64,000 nucleotides of DNA from Edaphocola aurantiacus. Its GTDB lineage: Bacteria; Bacteroidota; Bacteroidia; Chitinophagales; Chitinophagaceae. The notes under the pieces are model-generated. The model was not told the DNA's origin and made no database searches. It saw only the letters and a list, made by a program, of their open reading frames with translations. Below, piece by piece: positions 33,633 through 41,804 of the stretch. Position numbers and translations under genes: made by a program. Position 1 is the first letter of the stretch, and the number at the start of each line of letters is the position of its first letter. The stretch covers positions 742,928-806,927 of the forward strand of contig NZ_VOSI01000001.1 in the NCBI RefSeq assembly GCF_019797745.1, read 5' to 3'.

Positions 33633-34022
33633 TTAGATTTTCTTTTGTATCTGCCAGTAATGCCCAAAAGGGTCTTTAAACATTCCCTGCCGGTAGCCGT
33701 ACTCATGATCTGTAGTCGGATTTATTTCGATTGCGCCTGCCAGGATTGCCTTCTCCATGACTGCTGCTACATCGGGTACAAACAAACCAATAGTGGCGGT
33801 TACTCCGTTTGCACTTAACGGCTCCAGCGCTGCTCTCATGGTTTCATGCAAGTGAAACACAGCGCCGTTTATTTCCAGCTCTGCCACATGAATACTTCCA
33901 TCATCATTACGCAAACAAAAATGCTCTGTCGCACCAAACCTGGTATAAAAATCAATATTGAAGGTGCCTTTCGGGATGTGCAGCTCCGGGGCAAAATAGG
34001 TTGTATTATGTTTAACGGTCAT
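33633..34022 (-). CDS. VOC-superfamily protein (PhnB/glyoxalase-like)
   Basis: A 129-residue protein with two beta-alpha-beta-beta-beta units of the vicinal oxygen chelate fold. The first is around FNIDFYTRFGATEHFCLRND, the second around GVTATIGLFVPDVAAVMEKA, and it ends with QGMFKDPFGHYWQIQKK, the motif of the PhnB/glyoxalase-bleomycin group. Metal-binding residues cannot be assigned safely. First gene of a two-gene operon with the DHFR-like protein. Confidence 0.88.
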   Translation of the reverse strand: MTVKHNTTYFAPELHIPKGTFNIDFYTRFGATEHFCLRNDDGSIHVAELEINGAVFHLHETMRAALEPLSANGVTATIGLFVPDVAAVMEKAILAGAIEINPTTDHEYGYRQGMFKDPFGHYWQIQKKI

Positions 34023-34049
34023 AGTTTCTGTACTTAAGCTATTTTAGTT

Positions 34050-34081
34050 CAAATATAAAACAAATAAATACCACAGGGCAA
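34050..34081 (-). promoter_or_regulatory. Promoter of the VOC/DHFR-like operon
   Basis: Minus strand -33 TTG (34079-34081), 21-bp spacer, -7 TATATTTG (34050-34057). The -33 lies inside the terminator hairpin of the upstream gene, an economical packing. Confidence 0.65.
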
Positions 34082-34117
34082 CAAGTATCCGATCCAGATC
34101 AGATACTTATTGCCCTG
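34074..34117 (-). terminator. Terminator of the T9SS adhesin-like gene
   Basis: A 16-bp stem with one mismatch (CAGGGCAACAAGTATC / GATACTTATTGCCCTG) and a 12-nt loop lies 24 bases past the stop at 34141. The T-rich run on the minus strand (TGGTATTTATTTG) is imperfect. Confidence 0.65.
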
Positions 34118-34140
34118 CGGCCTCTACCCAAATGATACTA

Positions 34141-34983
34141 TTATTGCTTCAGCACTTTCTGAATGCCTCTCTTATGATCTTTATCCACCAGTTCCAGAAT
34201 ATAGGTACCAGGAGATAAAAAAGAAATATTGATTGTTGGCTGATAGGCCTGCATATGCACTTTTCGGCCTGCGATATCATATACAGTAATCGTTTCAATT
34301 GTCGCTTCGCTCCGGATCGTCAGATTGTCTGTAACCGGATTCGGACTGACCTTAAAATCTATACCGGTTTTGGATACAGGGTTTATACCGCTTGGACTAT
34401 TTCCAGATAACTGCATATTATCCAGAAAGATACTGATACAGTTGTTTGCTGTTTTATACCGGAAGGCAATATAACTCTGCCCCGGGGTCGGCGGAATGAG
34501 GATATCTGTTGTTTTTATCCAGGCACCTGTCTGAAAATCAGCTCCTCTGAAATCGTGTAATAACGTTACGGAACTGGCCAGGGCAGGATCCTGATTTCCG
34601 GTAAGCAGGTAAATACCAATGGTATCTCCTGTTGCAGGCGGATTAGTCGCTGTGATCCAGCTGCGGATGGAGTCTATTTTGCCGCCTGAGACAAAGGAAA
34701 AGGCATTCTTGCTCACCGTCCAGTTATTGGCCTGGGCAGTACCTGTAACATTGCAGGTATGCATCATCGAAAAGGGTGCGCTGTAGGGATTATGTATGGT
34801 GATGTACCAGGGGAAATCATCGGGTTCATTCGTACCAAGCCGGTAGGCTGTCCAACGGGCATTAGCCAAGGTATCAAAGTTTTCGTAATAGGGTAATGGG
34901 GTAATTTGCGCATAGGAGCGTTGTTGCATCAGCATGATAGAAAAGAATATCAGTGCCGGAATAATGGATGTTTTGAATTTCAC
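34141..34983 (-). CDS. T9SS-secreted protein with cleaved-adhesin-like domain
   Basis: A 280-residue exported protein: signal peptide to SYAQ near residue 25, then a jelly-roll domain of the choice-of-anchor J / cleaved-adhesin type. It opens TPLPYYENFDTLANARW and includes WNVSK-like ANNWTVSKNAFSFVSGGKID and QSYIAFRYKTANNCISIFLD. It ends in a T9SS type A sorting domain (VSPNPVTDNLTI, TVYDIAGRKVHMQAY, LSPGTYILELVDK). It would be carried across the outer membrane and attached to or released from the surface. The binding target is unknown. Confidence 0.88.
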   Translation of the reverse strand: MKFKTSIIPALIFFSIMLMQQRSYAQITPLPYYENFDTLANARWTAYRLGTNEPDDFPWYITIHNPYSAPFSMMHTCNVTGTAQANNWTVSKNAFSFVSGGKIDSIRSWITATNPPATGDTIGIYLLTGNQDPALASSVTLLHDFRGADFQTGAWIKTTDILIPPTPGQSYIAFRYKTANNCISIFLDNMQLSGNSPSGINPVSKTGIDFKVSPNPVTDNLTIRSEATIETITVYDIAGRKVHMQAYQPTINISFLSPGTYILELVDKDHKRGIQKVLKQ

Positions 34984-35423
34984 GGAAATGGATTTATGGT
35001 TTATGGTTTGGATGATGTAATACCGTTATTGATCTATAGGATAAGACGTAGTGAGGGACCAATATCTTAGTCACTCACGGCATTTAATCAGCTCATTATC
35101 AACAACTCATCATGCAATACGATTTATTTAAAGACATAAAGACTAAATTGAATATCCACTTTTAAGCAACAAAGACCTGCATTTTTCCTTGGGTTTCTAT
35201 TTGTAGCCTTTGCTACCTTTTACCTTGATGCACTTTATCGACCGAGCCAATGATTTTATTGACGCCGGATTTATAAGGCCTTTCTAAGCGATCTGTACTA
35301 TACAGATCCGAAGACCATATAGGTAACTATATTGAAGAGGAAGTAGATGATCAATCTAAAGGGAATGCGGGACAAGAATTACCTTCTATGCATTTACATT
35401 TTCACTAATTGAAAAATAGCGCA
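34984..35423. other. 440-base intergenic region without a clear gene
   Basis: No ORF with convincing coding character lies here; the best is a 17-codon frame at 35112-35165 lacking a ribosome site. A perfect dyad GATCTGTA / TACAGATC (35290-35308, centre CTA) is the only conspicuous structure. The upstream side should hold the promoter of the T9SS gene starting at 34983, but no consensus -7 was found. Confidence 0.5.
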
Positions 35424-35460
35424 AAAAGCAAAAGAGCTCCACATTTCTGTGAAGCTCTTT
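35424..35460 (-). terminator. Intrinsic terminator of tRNA-Asp copy 2
   Basis: Stem AAAGAGCTCCACA / TGTGAAGCTCTTT (35431-35460) with one mismatch abuts the tRNA 3' end. On the minus strand TTTTGCTTTTTGC follows. The stem sequence differs from copy 1, but layout and position are the same. Confidence 0.75.
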
Positions 35461-35572
35461 GCGGACCGGACGGGACTCGAACCCGCGACCTCCGCCGTGA
35501 CAGGGCGGCATTCTAACCAACTGAACTACCGGTCCTTTTCTGTCTGCGATCGTTTGTTTGACCGCTTTGGGA
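35457..35572. repeat. 116-bp exact repeat, copy 2 (tRNA-Asp plus leader)
   Basis: Identical to 4754-4869 in the same orientation, about 30.7 kb apart. Confidence 0.9.
35462..35535 (-). tRNA. tRNA-Asp (anticodon GTC), second identical copy
   Basis: Identical in all 74 positions to the tRNA at 4759-4832, with anticodon GTC and no encoded CCA. It has its own promoter and terminator. Confidence 0.97.
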
Positions 35573-35575
35573 TTG

Positions 35576-35606
35576 CAAAGGTAAGAGACTTTTTCGATTC
35601 TGCAAA
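35576..35606 (-). promoter_or_regulatory. tRNA-Asp copy 2 promoter
   Basis: Minus strand -33 TTTG (35603-35606), 19-bp spacer, -7 TACCTTTG (35576-35583). The two tRNA promoters differ in sequence but both match the consensus. Confidence 0.85.
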
Positions 35607-35670
35607 TTTTTTTTAAGCAATTTTAAAATTTTTCTTCACAGCACTTATAAGCCCCTGCTTCCTATCTATA

Positions 35671-35700
35671 TTGCCCTGTCATTTCCTTTATTTATATTTG
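35671..35700 (+). promoter_or_regulatory. Promoter of the ketosynthase/acyltransferase operon
   Basis: -33 TTG (35671-35673), 19-bp spacer, -7 TATATTTG (35693-35700). The start codon lies 17 bases downstream, so the leader is very short. Confidence 0.75.
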
Positions 35701-35717
35701 CTCAAAATTTCCTCCAG

Positions 35718-36941
35718 ATGAGTCATCGTGTAGTGATTACAGGTATGGGTATTTATTCCTGCCTGGGTATCGGTAAAGAAGCGGTAAGAGATTCCTTATT
35801 CAAAGGGCAGTCCGGTATTGCATTTATCCCTGAACGGAAAACTATGGGTTACCGTTCGGCATTGTCGGGTGTGGTACCGAAACCGGAACTGAAAAAGCTA
35901 CTGGACCGGCGCTCCCGCATCATGATGCCGGAACAGGCTGAATATGCCTATATCGCCACACTGGAGGCCCTGCAACAGGCGGGCATGGACATCGACTATG
36001 TGCATCAGCATGAGACAGGTATTATATACGGAAATGACAGTTGTGCGAAACCCGTTATCGAGGGCTTCGATATCGTTCGGGAAAAGAAAGATACTATGAT
36101 GGTAGGATCGGGATCTGTATTCCAGGTACTGAACTCTACGGTAACGATGAACCTGTCTACAATTTTTAAACTTACGGGTGTAAACTTCTCGCTGAGTGCA
36201 GCCTGCGCCAGCGGATCGCACTCTATAGGCATGGGCTACCTGTTTATCAAAAACGGTTTGCAGGACCGTGTGATCTGTGGGGGTGCGCAGGAAACGAATG
36301 ACTTTTCTATGCCCAACTTTGATGCATTAGGAACCTTTTCTACCCGTGAGCAAGAGCCAACAAAAGCTTCCCGCCCGTTTGACCGCGACCGCGACGGATT
36401 AGTACCCGGCGGTGGTGCGGCTACGGTAATACTGGAAAGCCTGGAATCGGCGCAGGCCAGAGGGGCGACTATTCTGGCAGAGATTGTCGGTTATGGTTTC
36501 TCGTCTAACGGCGAACATATTTCTAACCCGAGCACTAACGGACAGGTACGTTCTATACATAAGGCCCTGGCTGATGCGGGTATTGAGGCCGGTAAAATTG
36601 CTTATGTCAATGCACATGCTACTTCTACCCCTGCCGGCGACGGCGTGGAGGCAGAAGCGATCTATGAAGTATTCGGCGGCAAGGTGCCGGTAAGCTCTAC
36701 CAAGTCTATGACGGGGCATGAATGCTGGATGGCGGGAGCCAGTGAGATTGTATATTCTACATTGATGATGCAAAATGATTTTATGGCTCCGAATATCAAT
36801 TTTGAAAATCCGGATGAGCATACGGCCAAAATCAATATTATACCAGAAACACTACAGGGAAAATTTGATACTTTTTTATCCAACTCATTCGGCTTTGGTG
36901 GCACGAACTCTTCCCTGATCGTTACTAAATTCCTGCCCTAA
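35718..36941 (+). CDS. Beta-ketoacyl-ACP synthase family protein
   Basis: A 407-residue condensing enzyme of the FabB/FabF fold. The Cys-His-His triad is complete: Cys163 in SAACASGSHSIG, His300 in NAHATSTPAGD and His334 in SMTGHECWMAG. The opening VVITGMGIYSCLGIGKEAV and the ending NSFGFGGTNSSLIV are standard. It elongates acyl-ACP using malonyl-ACP. It lies 12 bases upstream of a lipid A-type acyltransferase, a pairing seen in flexirubin/aryl-polyene and special-lipid loci, but no other genes of those pathways are here, so a dedicated role in envelope lipid synthesis is inference. Confidence 0.92.
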   Translation: MSHRVVITGMGIYSCLGIGKEAVRDSLFKGQSGIAFIPERKTMGYRSALSGVVPKPELKKLLDRRSRIMMPEQAEYAYIATLEALQQAGMDIDYVHQHETGIIYGNDSCAKPVIEGFDIVREKKDTMMVGSGSVFQVLNSTVTMNLSTIFKLTGVNFSLSAACASGSHSIGMGYLFIKNGLQDRVICGGAQETNDFSMPNFDALGTFSTREQEPTKASRPFDRDRDGLVPGGGAATVILESLESAQARGATILAEIVGYGFSSNGEHISNPSTNGQVRSIHKALADAGIEAGKIAYVNAHATSTPAGDGVEAEAIYEVFGGKVPVSSTKSMTGHECWMAGASEIVYSTLMMQNDFMAPNINFENPDEHTAKINIIPETLQGKFDTFLSNSFGFGGTNSSLIVTKFLP

Positions 36942-36953
36942 GCATCTAAGCGC

Positions 36954-37841
36954 ATGATAGCCTATTATCTGGTCTACCCGATCCTGTATCTCATCTCCCT
37001 GCTACCCTTCCGGCTGCTGTATGCCTTGTCGGATGTGATCTGCTTCCTGCTGTTTGGCCTAATCGGTTACCGCAAAAAAGTGGTGGTACAGAATCTGCGT
37101 AATGCCTTTCCGGAGAAGAGTGAACAGGAGATACAAGCTATTACAAAGAAGTTTTATCATTATTTCTGCGACTTACTCCTGGAGACGGTCAAAAGTATTA
37201 CCATATCATACGAGGAGCTGAGCAAACGTTTTGTAATGACGGAAGAAGCTATTTCTTCGTTCAAACATTTTGCCGATAAAGGCCAGTCGATCATTATCGT
37301 CATGGGGCATCATGGCAACTGGGAATGGGGCGGCAATCGTTTCGGACTGGTTTCTCCGCAGCAATTATATGCGATCTTTCGTCCGTTGCACAACAAGCAT
37401 TTCAATAACCTGATTATGCGTATCCGTACGCGGTTTAACACGCGTCTGCTGACTGACCGTGATGTTATTGGCGGTATGCGGGAACATAAACGTAAGGGGG
37501 AAATGACGGCTACCGTGTTTCTGGCAGATCAAACTCCTTCCAGTAAGAATGTATACTGGACCCGCTTTCTGAACCAGGATACGCCTGTTTTCCGGGGCAC
37601 GGAAAGGGCGGCTATACAACTGGATCTGCCGGTCGTATACGCGGATATCAAAAGAATAAAAAGAGGTTATTATAATGTGGAAAGCCGTATATTGGTTGAG
37701 GACCCACAGCTGTATAAAGAGGACGGTATGATCTCGGAGCTGCATACCCGGGTACTGGAAGCTGATATTATTGCCCAACCGGAAACATGGCTCTGGACAC
37801 ACAGACGCTGGAAACGCAGCAAACCGGTTCCTAAATCATAA
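36954..37841 (+). CDS. Lysophospholipid/lipid A-type acyltransferase (LpxL/HtrB family)
   Basis: A 295-residue inner-membrane acyltransferase. Hydrophobic N-terminal stretches (PILYLISLLPFRLLYALSDV) anchor it. The HX4E catalytic motif is MGHHGNWEWGG near residue 119, followed by AIFRPLHNKHFNNLIMRIRT and the TVFLADQTPSS motif. It transfers an acyl chain onto lipid A or another lipid acceptor. Probably co-translated with the ketosynthase gene. Confidence 0.9.
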   Translation: MIAYYLVYPILYLISLLPFRLLYALSDVICFLLFGLIGYRKKVVVQNLRNAFPEKSEQEIQAITKKFYHYFCDLLLETVKSITISYEELSKRFVMTEEAISSFKHFADKGQSIIIVMGHHGNWEWGGNRFGLVSPQQLYAIFRPLHNKHFNNLIMRIRTRFNTRLLTDRDVIGGMREHKRKGEMTATVFLADQTPSSKNVYWTRFLNQDTPVFRGTERAAIQLDLPVVYADIKRIKRGYYNVESRILVEDPQLYKEDGMISELHTRVLEADIIAQPETWLWTHRRWKRSKPVPKS

Positions 37842-37854
37842 ATCTTATTACTAT

Positions 37855-37893
37855 AAATGTTTCGGGCTTCCCAGAGGGAAGCCCGAAACATTT
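37855..37893. terminator. Bidirectional terminator
   Basis: A perfect 18-bp stem AAATGTTTCGGGCTTCCC / GGGAAGCCCGAAACATTT with a 3-base loop, between the converging acyltransferase and methyltransferase genes. Confidence 0.88.
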
Positions 37894-37907
37894 ATAACTT
37901 AACGTAC

Positions 37908-38651
37908 TTATTTCTTTTCAAAAACCATGATCAGTCGTGGGGAGCTATGTTTATCAAAGGCACTCAATGCATAATCTCCAAAGACATGGGTGATCTTTAA
38001 GCCTGAATCTGCAAAGATCTCCTGAAAGGCCTCCAGCCCGAAACCGGACACGCGCTCTTCATGCTGGCGTACACGCCCTTCCTTATCTGTAACCTTAATT
38101 TCTTTAACCACCTTATTGCCTTCCATGTAACGACGGATGTTGAAGGAAATACCATCAATAACTTTCTGCTCCGCCGGTACCAGCTGTGCTGCTACCACTT
38201 CGATATTCATATAATCCAGTACCAGTTTGCCACCCGGCTTCAATGCTTTGGAAAATGCATCTGCAGCAATAATATTATCACGGTACTGCTGAAAATAACC
38301 AAAACTGGTAAAGAAGTTGAATGCATAATCATAATAATTGGCACGAAACACATTACGCATATCATGGCGATAAAAATGCAGCTTATCATTAGCCAAAGTC
38401 AGTGCACGGCCTATTCTTTGTTCAGAAAGATCAATCCCGGTCACATCATGCCCTTTTTGCTGCATATAATATGCATGACGGCCATCACCACAGGCGATAT
38501 CCAGTATCTTACATTCCGGCTTTATATTCAAAAAGTCAAACAGGCGATCTACCAGTGCATGTGCCTCTTCGGTATTCCTGTTACGGTACAGTAATTGATG
38601 ATACGGGGAGTCAAACCAGCTCTCAAACCATTCTTTCTTTTCTTGTTCCAT
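37908..38651 (-). CDS. Class I SAM-dependent methyltransferase
   Basis: A 247-residue protein from the ATG at 38651; the TTG two codons upstream is less likely. Motif I is ILDIACGDGRHAYYMQ, then GIDLSEQRIGRA, YDYAFNFFTSFGYF and KALKPGGKLVLDYMN. The N-terminal EWFESWFDSPYHQLLYRNRN is shared by a Bacteroidota group with no known substrate. It probably acts in the cytoplasm on a small molecule. Single-gene unit with its own -7 element. Confidence 0.9.
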   Translation of the reverse strand: MEQEKKEWFESWFDSPYHQLLYRNRNTEEAHALVDRLFDFLNIKPECKILDIACGDGRHAYYMQQKGHDVTGIDLSEQRIGRALTLANDKLHFYRHDMRNVFRANYYDYAFNFFTSFGYFQQYRDNIIAADAFSKALKPGGKLVLDYMNIEVVAAQLVPAEQKVIDGISFNIRRYMEGNKVVKEIKVTDKEGRVRQHEERVSGFGLEAFQEIFADSGLKITHVFGDYALSAFDKHSSPRLIMVFEKK

Positions 38652-38671
38652 TGTCAATTGTTATTCGTTTG

Positions 38672-38679
38672 CAAATGTA
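38672..38679 (-). promoter_or_regulatory. -7 element of the methyltransferase gene
   Basis: TACATTTG on the minus strand, 20 bases upstream of the ATG; no clear -33 was found. It overlaps a GTAGTAG half-site (38677-38683) of the kind discussed for the 51-60 kb module. Confidence 0.55.
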
Positions 38680-38754
38680 GTAGCTAATAAGCAGATAACT
38701 GGCTTTTAATATGTTAAGATAAAATTTCCACCGTGTTTAGTCTGCAAAAAAAGT

Positions 38755-38762
38755 TACATTTG
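38755..38762 (+). promoter_or_regulatory. -7 element of the phosphoglucosamine mutase gene
   Basis: TACATTTG, exact consensus, 22 bases upstream of the ATG at 38785. The -33 is not distinct. Confidence 0.55.
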
Positions 38763-38784
38763 CTGCTTGCAAAATCAACATAAA

Positions 38785-40167
38785 ATGGCTTTAATAAAAT
38801 CCATATCCGGCATCAGAGGTACCATCGGTGGCGCCCCGGATCAAGGATTAACTCCTATCGATATTGTTAAATATACGGCGGCATTCGGCGTATTGGTACA
38901 ACAGAAAGGAGCAGAAAACAAAAAGATTGTAATCGGTAGAGACGGCCGTATTTCCGGCGAGATGGTTAAAAACCTGGTGGCTTCTACCCTGCAGGCTATG
39001 GGATTCGAGGTGATCGACCTGGGCCTGAGCACTACTCCTACTGTTGAGGTCGCAGTGACTATGGCAGGGGCAGCAGGGGGCATTATCCTTACCGCGAGCC
39101 ACAATCCGAAAGAATGGAATGCATTAAAACTGCTGAACGAGAAAGGTGAATTCATCAGTGCAGAAGAAGGCCAGCAGCTGCTGACTATCGCACAGGATGA
39201 TAAATATACTTTTGCTGAAATCGGCCATCTGGGTACGATTACAGAAGATGATACTTATATGCAGAAGCATATTGAGGCTATCCTTGCACACCCACTGGTG
39301 GATAAGGAGGCGATTGCCGCTGCAGATTTCAATATAGTACTAGATGCAATCAACTCTACCGGCGCGATATTTGTTCCGGCATTACTGGAGGCATTGGGTG
39401 TTCAGAAGATCAAAGTACTGAATGAAGAAGTAAACGGTCAGTTTGCTCATAACCCTGAACCCTTACCGGAACACCTGAGAGAACTGTGCAGTTATGTAGA
39501 AAAGAACAATGCCAGCATGGGTATTGCCGTAGATCCGGATGTAGACCGTCTGTGCTTTGTTTGTGAAGATGGTAGCCTGTTTGGCGAGGAATATACCCTG
39601 GTTGCTGTAGCAGATTATATCTTACAACATAAGAAAGGGAATACAGTATCTAACATGTCCTCTACCCGCGCACTGCGTGATATTACGGAGAAGCATGGTG
39701 GTACTTATTATCCCAGTGCTGTTGGCGAAGTAAATGTGGTAACCAAAATGAAAGCGGTAGATGCAGTCATTGGTGGTGAAGGTAATGGTGGTATCATTGA
39801 TCCTCAATCGCATTATGGTCGTGATGCCCTGATCGGTATCGCTCTATTCCTGACACACCTGGCCAAATTCGGCAAAAGCATCAAGACGCTGCGCAATACC
39901 TATCCGAACTATTACATCTCTAAAAACAAGATCGAATTAAGTCCGGAGATCAATGTAAAGAATCTGTTTGCCAGCATACAGGATCGTTATAAAAAACAAC
40001 CGATCAATACTGAAGATGGTCTGAAAATTGAATTTGATATGGATTGGGTACATCTGCGTACATCTAATACAGAGCCTATCATCCGTATTTACAGTGAAAG
40101 CAATAGCAAGACAACTGCAGAGAATATAGCCAAGCGTATCATGTCTGATATCGGCGAATTACTTTAA
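38785..40167 (+). CDS. glmM: Phosphoglucosamine mutase
   Basis: A 460-residue alpha-D-phosphohexomutase from the ATG at 38785. The catalytic phosphoserine is in LTASHNPKEWNALK near residue 97, the metal loop is in VDPDVDRLCFV, the sugar-binding motif GEGNGGII follows, and the C-terminal phosphate-binding loop is RTSNTEPIIRIYSE. It isomerises glucosamine-6-phosphate to glucosamine-1-phosphate on the way to UDP-GlcNAc for peptidoglycan and lipopolysaccharide. The opening SISGIRGTIGG matches GlmM better than phosphomannomutase, but dual use cannot be excluded. Confidence 0.92.
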   Translation: MALIKSISGIRGTIGGAPDQGLTPIDIVKYTAAFGVLVQQKGAENKKIVIGRDGRISGEMVKNLVASTLQAMGFEVIDLGLSTTPTVEVAVTMAGAAGGIILTASHNPKEWNALKLLNEKGEFISAEEGQQLLTIAQDDKYTFAEIGHLGTITEDDTYMQKHIEAILAHPLVDKEAIAAADFNIVLDAINSTGAIFVPALLEALGVQKIKVLNEEVNGQFAHNPEPLPEHLRELCSYVEKNNASMGIAVDPDVDRLCFVCEDGSLFGEEYTLVAVADYILQHKKGNTVSNMSSTRALRDITEKHGGTYYPSAVGEVNVVTKMKAVDAVIGGEGNGGIIDPQSHYGRDALIGIALFLTHLAKFGKSIKTLRNTYPNYYISKNKIELSPEINVKNLFASIQDRYKKQPINTEDGLKIEFDMDWVHLRTSNTEPIIRIYSESNSKTTAENIAKRIMSDIGELL

Positions 40168-40183
40168 AGTTTACCAATATTAT

Positions 40184-40220
40184 AAAAGAGGCCCGGAAGA
40201 TCACTCCGGGCCTCTTTTTA
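40184..40220 (+). terminator. Terminator of glmM
   Basis: A 14-bp stem including AAAAGAGGCCCGGA / TCCGGGCCTCTTTT with a 7-nt loop, ending in a T run, 16 bases past the glmM stop. Confidence 0.88.
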
Positions 40221-40251
40221 TATACATCAGATTTTCATCAATTGTATGCAA

Positions 40252-40280
40252 AAAAAGACCCGGATAAACCGGGTCTTTTT
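40252..40280 (-). terminator. Terminator of the exbB-exbD-exbD-tonB operon
   Basis: A 12-bp stem AAAAAGACCCGG / CCGGGTCTTTTT with a 5-nt loop, 15 bases past the tonB stop on the minus strand. Together with the glmM hairpin it forms a tail-to-tail pair of separate terminators. Confidence 0.88.
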
Positions 40281-40295
40281 CTATTGTAAGAAAGA

Positions 40296-41144
40296 TTATT
40301 GTAATTTAAAGTTGATCGGAACTGTAAAGTAACAACGAACGGCTTGTTTGTTCTGCTGTCCTGGTTCCCATTTCGGCATTGATTTTACCACGCGAACTGC
40401 TTCTTCTGGTAATCCGTTACCCAACTCTTTACCTTTTGTAGCCTGTACGTTAGAAATAGAACCATCTCTTTCTACTACGAAGCTTACATATACTTTACCC
40501 TGAATACCATCTTCACGGGCAGCATTAGGATATCTCAGGTTGTTAGCCAAATACTTATTCCAGTCATAAGGAGCTTTAGGCTGTACTTCTACTGCACGGA
40601 AAATCTCCGTTTTAGAAGGACCGTCACCATCTCCGCCGCCTGTTTTTACCGGCTCAGGTTTGCCTGTACCGCTTGGCAGGTTACTTAAAGATGGGTCTAA
40701 TGCATTCGGGTCATCTGAACCATCCTGGGTTGTTTTACCCACAACCACTTTTTCTTCTTTAGGAGGTTCTACCAGTTTTTCTTCTTTAGGCACCTCTTCG
40801 TCCTTCTTAATTTCCGGAACGGTAAATTTCACAGAAGGCTTAACCGGTGGCGGAGCTACCGGTGGTGGTGGTGGTGGTGGCTCGTTTTCTTTCAGTGGCG
40901 GCGGTGGTTCCAGGTTTTTCATTTCTGTAACCACAGGCACATTAGATGCGAGACCCTCGTCTTTAGGTTTACGCTTAATCAGCGTAGCTCCGAAAACGCC
41001 TCCTACTACGAAAATGCTGATCAATCCGGCTACTAAAGCGCGACGCGGATATTTCTTACGCAACTCGTATCCACCATACTTCTTGTTCTTACCATCAAAA
41101 AGTATATCTAAATAGCTGGCTTTTAATATTTTATTAGCATCCAT
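40296..41144 (-). CDS. tonB: Energy transducer TonB
   Basis: A 282-residue TonB. A short cytoplasmic segment (YGGYELRKKYPRRA) leads into one membrane helix near residues 35-55 (LVAGLISIFVVGGVFGATLI). A proline-rich periplasmic spacer with runs of Pro and Lys/Glu repeats follows, and then the C-terminal TonB domain containing NLRYPNAAREDGIQGKVYVS and VVKSMPKWEPGQQN. It couples the proton-motive force collected by ExbB/ExbD to TonB-dependent receptors. Last gene of the operon, 24 bases after exbD. Confidence 0.95.
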   Translation of the reverse strand: MDANKILKASYLDILFDGKNKKYGGYELRKKYPRRALVAGLISIFVVGGVFGATLIKRKPKDEGLASNVPVVTEMKNLEPPPPLKENEPPPPPPPVAPPPVKPSVKFTVPEIKKDEEVPKEEKLVEPPKEEKVVVGKTTQDGSDDPNALDPSLSNLPSGTGKPEPVKTGGGDGDGPSKTEIFRAVEVQPKAPYDWNKYLANNLRYPNAAREDGIQGKVYVSFVVERDGSISNVQATKGKELGNGLPEEAVRVVKSMPKWEPGQQNKQAVRCYFTVPINFKLQ

Positions 41145-41168
41145 AATTTAAAATTTGTTTTCGTGGAA

Positions 41169-41723
41169 TTATTGAATTCCGTTTGCCTTTTCTGTAGCAG
41201 AGATAAATTCCAGGTCAACAGGGGTAATATCAACTACCGCATAAATAGGCACTGCATTGATGGTCATTTCATCCAGTACATTGATCAGATCATCTGTAGT
41301 AGAATTTTCTGCAGGCTTAACCATGATGGTTAACTTATCGTCTGCACTTAACTGTCCGGCAGAGATCAGGCCTTGTACTTCTTTTTTCTTGGCAATGATC
41401 GCGTCTCTGATACCATCCTGATCCTTAAAGCTGGTTACTTTCAGCTCAGGTGGTTTGGTTGCATCAGAACCGATACCGTAGTAGTAATAAATACGGTGAT
41501 CTTTACTCAAAAGGATGGTCATTGCGGTGCTTTCTTTAACCTTGCTTTTCTCATCCTCTTTCATATTGTCCTCTTTGAAAGGCATCTGGATTTCCATAGT
41601 CTTTGGTTTAGACATGGTCGTCGTGAACATGAAGAAAGTAATCAGCAGGAATCCAAGATCCACCATCGGCGTTAAATCTACTCGGGGGGAACCTTTCCCA
41701 CCCTTGACTTCCATTTCAGCCAT
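41169..41723 (-). CDS. exbD: ExbD-type biopolymer transporter subunit (second copy)
   Basis: A 184-residue protein with a single membrane helix bearing the proton-carrying Asp in VDLTPMVDLGFLLITFFMFT, followed by a periplasmic domain ending in DLINVLDEMTINAVPIYAVV. It differs clearly from the other ExbD in sequence and length. Two ExbD proteins per operon are common in Bacteroidota and probably form a heteromeric stator. Confidence 0.94.
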   Translation of the reverse strand: MAEMEVKGGKGSPRVDLTPMVDLGFLLITFFMFTTTMSKPKTMEIQMPFKEDNMKEDEKSKVKESTAMTILLSKDHRIYYYYGIGSDATKPPELKVTSFKDQDGIRDAIIAKKKEVQGLISAGQLSADDKLTIMVKPAENSTTDDLINVLDEMTINAVPIYAVVDITPVDLEFISATEKANGIQ

Positions 41724-41738
41724 AACTCAGCTTTTTTG

Positions 41739-41770
41739 ATAGCAAAAGAGCGGGTACGCTCTTTTGCTAT
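41739..41770. other. 14-bp stem-loop between the two exbD genes
   Basis: Perfect arms ATAGCAAAAGAGCG / CGCTCTTTTGCTAT with a 4-base loop. Following it on the minus strand is CAAAAAAG, not a T tract, so it is unlikely to terminate in the operon direction. It may stabilise the exbB-exbD mRNA or lower downstream expression. Confidence 0.7.
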
Positions 41771-41804
41771 TGGGGTTAATATTATTAAATAAGATAGATC
41801 GAAC

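Noticed and set aside
4754-35572. tRNA-Asp copies as boundaries of an integrated island
   Set aside because: Both copies are complete and in the same orientation, but the genes between them are largely core metabolism and no integrase was found. The 116-bp identity is better explained by tRNA gene duplication or conversion.
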